Shown here one piece after another: positions 55,627 to 61,872 of a stretch of DNA of 61,872 bases. Both the position numbers and the translations under genes were made by a program. How positions within the stretch are numbered: the stretch's first letter is position 1; every line of letters starts with the position of its first letter. Origin of the DNA: Amanita rubescens (taxonomy: Eukaryota > Basidiomycota > Agaricomycetes > Agaricales > Amanitaceae); contig WION01000306.1 of assembly GCA_015039365.1 (NCBI GenBank), forward strand, positions 1 to 61,872. The letters run 5' to 3'. Below the pieces are notes generated by a model. That model ran no database searches and was not told the origin of the DNA. It was given only the letters and a program-made list of their open reading frames with translations.

Positions 55627-56101
55627 AGATATGAAAGTTATGGTCGACTTTCGGTAGTAGCCAAGCACCTCCGAGTTTGTTCTCCAACAAGCCCACATCT
55701 CAGACTTCCCTGACCCTCGCAATCACATTCACCCGGAACCATTGATCATATCCACTTCCAAGAAGGACTGATCAGGCGCCGATATTGACCTTGAAAGAGC
55801 ATCAGTAAGGTCGCACCAATGGGAGCGTGATGCGTAACATGGCCGCCGCTTAAGCTCGCTGCGGGCCCTCAAGGTGGCTCGAGCCTCGGATGAGCCCAAG
55901 CGGAGCGTATATGGACGGCCAGAGGCCATCGCTCTAACTTCCATCGAAGTGGCACCTCCCATTCCTTTTCGTACCAGGCACTTAGTAGAGAATACTTTTC
56001 CACGAAGTTCTGCGTGACGTGTCACATCACATCTTTTCTTCTTGACCACGACGGTACTACATCGATTCTCTCATCCTTTGTTAGAACGGATTTCAATCGC
56101 C
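55627..56101. other. No gene; upstream of the NLR-like gene
   Basis: No ORF or repeat is recognised. It likely contains the promoter of the NB-ARC/TPR gene. Confidence 0.35.
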
Positions 56102-59100
56102 ATGTCAGCGAATCCTCCTTGGATTGGGAATACTAGTATCTTTGCAGGATACCAGAATGCTGTTATTACAGATAGCCAATTTATCGAGGTTCTTGAGTTT
56201 CAGCCTTTTCATATGTTTCATCCCAAAAACTTGTTGAACTTATAGATTAACTACTATATTACAAACTCCTCTGACACTGATCTGCCTCCTTTGCCTCCTA
56301 TAAAAAATTCTAGTACTTTCTTCACAGGCCGTGATGAATACTTGGAGAAGCTGAAGGATCACTTTACCTCCAATATTGGATGTCAAAGGACAACTTTCCT
56401 TTTGCATGGTTTAGGTGGCATTGGCAAGACTCAGATTTGCCTCAAATTCATTGAAGAATGTGCTGGTCTGTGAGTATTTTAAACATTAGTAATTCAAAAT
56501 AATTGAACTACAATGTATTCAAGGTTTTCTGACATATTCTGGATTGATGCTTATTCAGAGAAAACTGTTGAATTTGTACTCACACAGATATCTTCAACCT
56601 ACAATACTTCATCAGATGGCAAACCCTCAGTCAGATCTGCTCTTGAATGGATTTCCCAAAGGCCCAACTTTCTGATGATATATGATGGAGCAGATGGGCA
56701 TTACTCAGTAGTTGAAAAATTCCTCCCACCAGGACATGAGGGAAACATCATGATAACAAGTAGGAATATTGGGTTGAAGAGGTTTACATTCAGGAACTCA
56801 ATGGAGATTCATGGCATGGATGATGAAGATGCCATTTCCTTGCTTCTGAAGTCAGCCATGTTTGATGACACAGATGATGATATCTATAATCTGGCCCTGC
56901 AACTTGTGTCACAATTGGGTGGAATCCCTCTTGCAATTGACCAAGCAGGAGCATATGTATATGCATTCCTGTGGTTGCAGCATTAATGGTTATTTGGAAT
57001 TGTACACAAGACACAAGGATAAATTAATGGAGAATACTCCAGGATTTGGAGGTGCTTCAGATTATGGGACATCTACATTTGGGACATGGGACATTTCCAT
57101 GAAAAAGATGGAGGATATGGCTGCAAAGGATAATTTGCAGGAATCTGCTGGAGCACAAACTGCTATCAAGATCTTGAGAGTCTTTGCTTTCCTAGATCAT
57201 ACAAATATACCACAAGAATTATTCAAATATGCTGCTGAGAACTACACAAAAAGACATATTGAGAATTACATGCATTTTTCATCATCATTGAGTTTGCTGG
57301 ATAATGAAACTTTGTTCATAGGAACAGATGGAGAGTGGGATAAATTGAAATTTCTACATGGCATTCAAGTTTTACTCTCATTCTCTTTTATCAGGAGTCC
57401 CAATCACCTGTACTCCATGCACCTACTAGTAAATGCCTGGAGTAGGAACTGCATACCAAAGGCAGAAGTTGCTGATTGCTTTTACGGAGCAAGAGCACTG
57501 TTGTCCTGCTCAATAGCTCTTGACTGGAATCTTGATAATTATGAATTCTGTCAATCACTTGCACCACATGTTAGATCAAACTTTGTGCATGGGTTGGAAT
57601 TAAAATTGAACAGCAAGTATTATGATGATGAATATGCAAGATTTGCACTCATATTCAATCATGCTGGGAGCTGGGATGAGGAAGAAAAATTGTTACATGT
57701 TACAATTCATCAAAGAAAAACACACCTTGGATTGGATCACATAGACACTCTTGTCAGCATGGGCATCTTGGCATCAACATACAGGAATCAGGGAAGGTGG
57801 GATGAGGCAGAGAAGCTGCAGGTAGAAGTGATGAATAACCCAAAAGTAAAGCTGGGATCCAACCACCCAGGCACTCTCACAATCATGAGCAATTTGGCAT
57901 TAACATACCAAAGTCAGGGAAGGTGGGATGAGGCAGAGAAACTGCAGGTGGAAGTTATGAATACACAGAAATTGAAGCTTGGATTAGACTATCCAGGCAC
58001 TCTTACAACCATGAGCAATTTGGCTTCAACATACCAGAATCAGGGAAGGTGGGATGAGGCAGAGAAGCTGCAGGTAGAAGTGATGAATACACAAAAAGTC
58101 AAATTGGGATCAGGCCATCCAGGCACTCTCACAACTATGAACAATTTGGGATTAACATATTGGTCCCAAGGAAGGTGGGATGAGGCAGAGAAGCTGCAGG
58201 TAGAAGTGATCAATGCACGGAAAGTAAAGCTGGGACTAGATCATCCAGGCACTCTCACTACCATGAGCAATTTAGCACTAACATATGAGAGTCAGGAAAG
58301 GTGGGATGAGGCAGAGACACTGCAGGTAGAAGTGATGAATGCACAGAAAGTGAAGCTGGGATCAGACCATCCAGACACTCTCACAACCATGAACAATTTG
58401 GCATTAACATACCGGAATCAAGGAAGGTGGGTCGAAGCAAAGATGCTGCAGGTGGAAGTGATGAATACACAGAAAGTAAAGCTGGGATTAGACCACCCAG
58501 GGACTCTCACAACCATGAGCAATTTGGCAGTAACCTACCAGAATCTGGGAAAGTGGGATGAGGCAGAGAAGTTGAAGGAAGCAGTGATGAATACACAAAA
58601 AGTAAAACTGGGATTAGACCATCCAGACACCCTCACAACTATGAGCAATTTGGCATTGACATACCAGAATCAGGGAAGGTGGGATAAGGCAGAGACACTG
58701 CAAGTAGAAGTGATGAATATATGTAAGGTAAAGGTGGGATCAGCCCATCCAGGCACTCTCACTACCATGAATAATTTGGCAACAACATACCAGAACCAAG
58801 GAAGGTGGGATGAGGCAGAGAAGCTGCAAGTGGAAGTGATAAACACACAGAAAGTAAAGCTAGGATCAGACCACCTGGCAGGCACTATCACAACCATGAA
58901 CAATTTGGCAACAACATACAAGAATCAGGGAAGGTGGGATGAGGCAGAGAAGTTGCAGGTAGAAGTGGTGGATATACAGAAAGCAAAGCTGGGATTAGAC
59001 CACCCAGGCACCCTCAAAACCATGAACAACTTGGCATTAACATACTGGTCTAAGGGAAGGTGGGATGAAGCAGAGAAGCTGCAGGTAGAAGTAATGAATA

Positions 59101-60452
59101 CACAAAAAGTGAAGCTGGGATCAAACCATCCAGGCACTCTCACTACCATGAGCAATTTGGCACTAACATACCAGAATCAGGGGAGGTGGGATGAGGCACA
59201 GAAGCTGCGAGTAGAAATAATGAATACATGGAAAGTAAAGCTGGGGCCAGACCATCCAGCCACTCTCACAGCCATGAACAATTTGGCATTAACATACCAG
59301 TCTCAGGGGAGGTGGGATGAGGCAGAGAAGCTGCAGGTAGAAGTGATGAATACATTGAAAGTAAAGTTGGGATCAGACCATTCAAGTGCTCTCACAAGCA
59401 TGAGCAATTTGGCAACAATATATCAGGCCCAGGGAAGATGGGATGATGCAGAGAAGCTGCAAGTAGAAGTAGTGAATACACAGAAAGTAAAGCTGGGATT
59501 AGACCATCCAGGCACTCTCACAACCATGAGCAATTTGGCAGTAACCTACCGGAATCAAGGAAGGTGGGATGAGGCAAAGAAGTTGCAGGTAGAAGTGATG
59601 AATATGCAGAAAGTGAAGCTGGGACCAGACCATCCTGGCACTCTCACAACTATGAGCAATTTGGCATCAACATACCAGAATCAGGGAAGGTGGGCTGAGG
59701 CAGAGACACTGCAGGTAGAAGTGATGAATACACAGAAAGTAAAGTTGGGATTAGAACATCCAGGCACCCTCACTACCATGAGCAATTTGGCAATAACATA
59801 CCACTCTCAGGGAAGGTGGGATGAGGCAGAGAAGCTGCAGGTAGAAGTGATGAATACATGGAAAGTAAAGCTGGGATTAGACCATCCAGACACTCTCACA
59901 ACCATGAACAATTTGGCAACAACATACCAGAATCTGGGATGCTGGGATGAGGCAGGGAAGGTACAGGTAGAAGTGATGAGCACACAAAAAGTAAAATTGG
60001 GATTAGACCATCCAAGCACTCTCATAACCATGAACAATTTGGCATTAACATACCAATCTCAGGGAAGGTGGGATGAAGCAGAGAAACTGCAGGTGGAAGT
60101 GATGAATAGACAGAAAGCAAAGCTGGGATCAGACCATCCAAGCACTCTCATAACCATGAACAACTTGGCATCAACATACCAGAATCAGGGAAGGTGGGAT
60201 GAGGCAGAGAAGCTGCAGGTAGAAGTGCTGAATACACAGAAAGTAAAGCTGGGATCAACCCATACTGACACTCTCACAACCATGAACAATTTGGCATTCA
60301 CATACCAGAATCAGGGAAGGTCAGATGAGGCAGAGAAGCTGCAGGTGGAAGTTATGCATGCATGGAAAGTAAAGCTTGGGTCAGAACATCCAAACACCCT
60401 CCAAGTCATGGCCAATTTGGCCTTGACAATATACAAGTCAGAAAAGGTTTGA
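56102..60452 (+). CDS. NLR-like NB-ARC protein with C-terminal TPR array
   Basis: A first exon (ATG 56102) encodes NTSIFAGYQNAVITDSQF, like the N termini of agaricomycete NLR-like proteins. The NB-ARC part has FFTGRDEYLEKL, P-loop LLHGLGGIGKTQICLKF, then, after a 52-nt intron (about 56470-56521), FSDIFWIDAYSEK, FLMIYDGADG (Walker B-like), NIMITSRN and GGIPLAIDQAGAY. At about 56955-56965 the frame must shift (TATGTATATGC; a 4-nt excess or 1-nt loss) to continue as HSCGCSINGYLELYTRH. A helical region and about 22 TPR units follow. STAND proteins of this type act in non-self recognition in fungi. The shift may be a real lesion. Confidence 0.85.
57664..60440 (+). repeat. 126-bp TPR repeat array (about 22 units)
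   Basis: After one diverged unit (WDEEEKLLHVTIHQRKTHLG) there are 21 near-identical 42-residue units of the form GRWDEAEKLQVEVMNTQKVK plus LG.DHPGTLTTMSNLALTY. This is the TPR_10/kinesin-light-chain-like type. Variation is concentrated at a few positions: after TY (Q, W, E, R, K, H), the next residue (S, N, A), before QK, after LG (S, L, P), and after HP (G, D, S, A). Unit 9 (near 58870) carries a 1-residue insertion (DHLAGT). Confidence 0.95.
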
Positions 60453-60894
60453 TGAGGCAGAGTCTTTACTATCTTGTGCAGTCCACACTATGCAACAAGT
60501 TATGGGATCTCAACATCAAATTACACACTATTATGAGCAAGAACTGAACAAGCTTCTCAAGGCCAAGTAGAAAAATTAGTGCAGGGTACAGATACTAATG
60601 GCTTCAGTACCTGCAATGTCATATGTATAAATGTGGAATGTGGAAAGCAGCAATCTTGTCTGGATACATATGCCATAGTAAAGTAGTGTATTAAACATTT
60701 CAATGTCAGAGCACCTGAGTATTCCCATGTGTGGTTCAGAAGCAGTCACTAATTCTGGCAGCAATTTGGTAACTTACCCTGATCATCAGATCTAACTCCC
60801 TCTGCAGCCAAGAACAAGTCATCATCCTGGGCCTACTTCTTTATTTGCTTCAGGCAATTGTAATGGGAGCCCAAAAAAGTATTTTCAGGTCTCT
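60453..60894. other. NLR-like gene 3' region, no gene
   Basis: AT-rich, no recognisable ORF or repeat. Confidence 0.35.
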
Positions 60895-61145
60895 CTCTCT
60901 CATAAAATAAGTCATTTAAGTAAAAAAAGTGCAAGACTTGCCTTATTTTGCATTATTTTTCCTTATTCTGACTTATTTTGGGCTTAATCTAACTTAATTT
61001 ATGAAAGGGTTGTGAGGTATTTGACTTTGGTAAAGTTAAGTTAGATTAAGCCCAAAATAAGTCAGAATAAGGCAAAATAAGGTAAAATAAGACAGGTCTC
61101 ACACTTTTTTTTACTTAAATGATATTTTCAATTAAGTAAAAAAAA
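60895..61145. mobile_element. Foldback (inverted-repeat) element
   Basis: The left arm has AAGTGCAAGACTTGCCTTAT and then CTTATTCTGACTTATTTTGG with GCTTAATCTAACTTA. The right arm repeats these in reverse complement (TAAGTTAGATTAAGC, CCAAAATAAGTCAGAATAAG). A spacer of about 35 bp separates the arms. This is a MITE-like palindrome. Its ACTTATT-rich composition resembles the 28229-29161 insertion. Confidence 0.75.
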
Positions 61146-61735
61146 AGACTGAACCCAAATTCCTGATGACTGATAGCTGAAACCTATTGTTATTCATATT
61201 TACGATTGTTCATGATGCGTGGATCCGGTTGAATCAAAAACAATTCACAGGAATTATACTAAGGGCAATACTATGGTACTCAAAGGGATGAGTCAGCACG
61301 ACCCGAATGTATTAGTAATGTACAGTATCTCACGGTAAGATCGCTCCGGACTCAAACCACCACATCCGAGATGCAGGCAATATAGCGATGCACGAAGTGT
61401 CTGACGAAGACAAAGCAATGGCTATTATCTCGGACGTTGATTTGAAATTGTCTAGTAACGAAGAAAGAACGCGGCCATCAATTTCTCAGACCTTCAGATA
61501 GTATGCATATGGCCGATATCCACTGTTTCAAATGGCACGCAGCCATAATACATTCTCAGATGCATTCTATACAACCCTTAATGATATACCATGTATTCCC
61601 AAGTAACCGTGATTCTGACTTCTTCGACGAGGAAAATGGTTTCTACTTGCCGGGATTCGGAATAGACGTGTCTTCTTCTCACGCACATTCACGCGTTGTC
61701 GAAGTTGCGCCCATTGTGACACGTCGACTCAGGCC
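61146..61735. other. Probable STT3 promoter region
   Basis: No confident gene. A short ATG frame (about 61389-61503) is more likely untranslated or a shadow. Confidence 0.35.
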
Positions 61736-61872
61736 ATGCGCACGGCCTATCCACTCCCCTCAGGCCTCTCGCAAGAGACGGTCGCCAATACAGCCTCACT
61801 TATCCGTATAGTAGCCCTCATTCTTATTTCTGGTGCCGCCATTGCCTCTCGCCTATTTGCTGTCGTCAACTA
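61736..61872 (+). CDS. STT3: STT3 oligosaccharyltransferase catalytic subunit, 5' end only
   Basis: From ATG 61736 the frame reads MRTAYPLPSG, LSQETVANTASLIRIVALIL, then ISGAAIASRLFAVVN to the window edge. LILISGAAIASRLFAV is the conserved first membrane segment of STT3, the ER enzyme that transfers the N-glycan to proteins. The gene continues off the window. An alternative frame across the same bases is Arg/Pro-rich and less likely. Confidence 0.88.
   Translation, partial: MRTAYPLPSGLSQETVANTASLIRIVALILISGAAIASRLFAVVN

Noticed and set aside
58670..60037. Minus-strand ORFs of 76-83 residues within the TPR array
   Set aside because: They repeat with the 126-bp period and are antisense shadows of the TPR units.
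61503..61811. 102-residue ORF at the right edge
   Set aside because: The overlapping frame from 61736 encodes the conserved STT3 N terminus, so this Arg/Pro-rich frame is a shadow.

Overview
The window looks like nuclear DNA of an agaricomycete (mushroom-forming basidiomycete). The genes are rich in short introns of about 50-60 nt. The contents are typical of such genomes: a FunK1-type kinase, an SRPK-like kinase, F-box/LRR paralogs, an NB-ARC/TPR NLR-like protein, a chromodomain Ty3 retrotransposon and many solo LTRs. Conserved single-copy genes are SF3b2 (15.8-17.9 kb), an HSF-type factor (41.2-44.6 kb), dephospho-CoA kinase (44.7-45.4 kb) and the first codons of STT3 at the right edge.

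The most striking structure is in two paralogous GTPase-family genes. One spans 1-15.1 kb and its 5' part lies off the window. The other spans 27.9-35.0 kb. Between the G-domain exons and the C-terminal exons each carries a long array, repeating every 63-66 bp on average, in which nearly every unit has the form of a short fungal intron (GTRAGT ... CTNAT/TGAC ... CAACAG). Exactly three nucleotides separate the acceptor of one unit from the donor of the next. I read about 139 such triplets by hand (37 + 40 + 62). None that has an intact acceptor is a stop codon. They vary widely although the intron-like sequence around them is nearly constant, and the exon after the array is in the phase expected if each triplet is a codon. 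I propose an array of one-codon microexons, in which any pattern of inclusion or skipping stays in frame. This is inferred from sequence; there is no transcript evidence here, and the 5' junction phase is unresolved.

Layout. 0-15.1 kb: copy 1 of the array gene, split by a 9.63-kb Ty3 element (2340-11969, GACAC target duplication) that itself contains three solo LTRs. 15.8-17.9 kb: SF3b2. 18.1-25.5 kb: F-box/LRR genes and fragments, an HNH-like gene and duplicated debris. 25.7-27.1 kb: SRPK-like kinase. 27.9-35.0 kb: copy 2 of the array gene with a 0.93-kb insertion near its P-loop exon. 35.4-40.2 kb: minisatellite, solo LTRs, a TIR element and a remnant of a third copy. 41.2-48.3 kb: HSF, CAB5 and an AGC kinase with frame lesions. 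50.0-55.6 kb: FunK1 kinase, then a mosaic of duplicated blocks matching 22.3-23.2 kb (inverted), 45.6-47.4 kb (direct) and 19.2-21.3 kb (inverted). 56.1-60.45 kb: NB-ARC protein with about 22 near-identical 42-residue TPR units. 60.9-61.15 kb: foldback element. 61.7 kb to end: STT3.

The pairing of an NLR-like gene with a homogenised TPR array and two GTPase genes with hypervariable one-codon arrays suggests recognition or diversification functions, but that link is inference.
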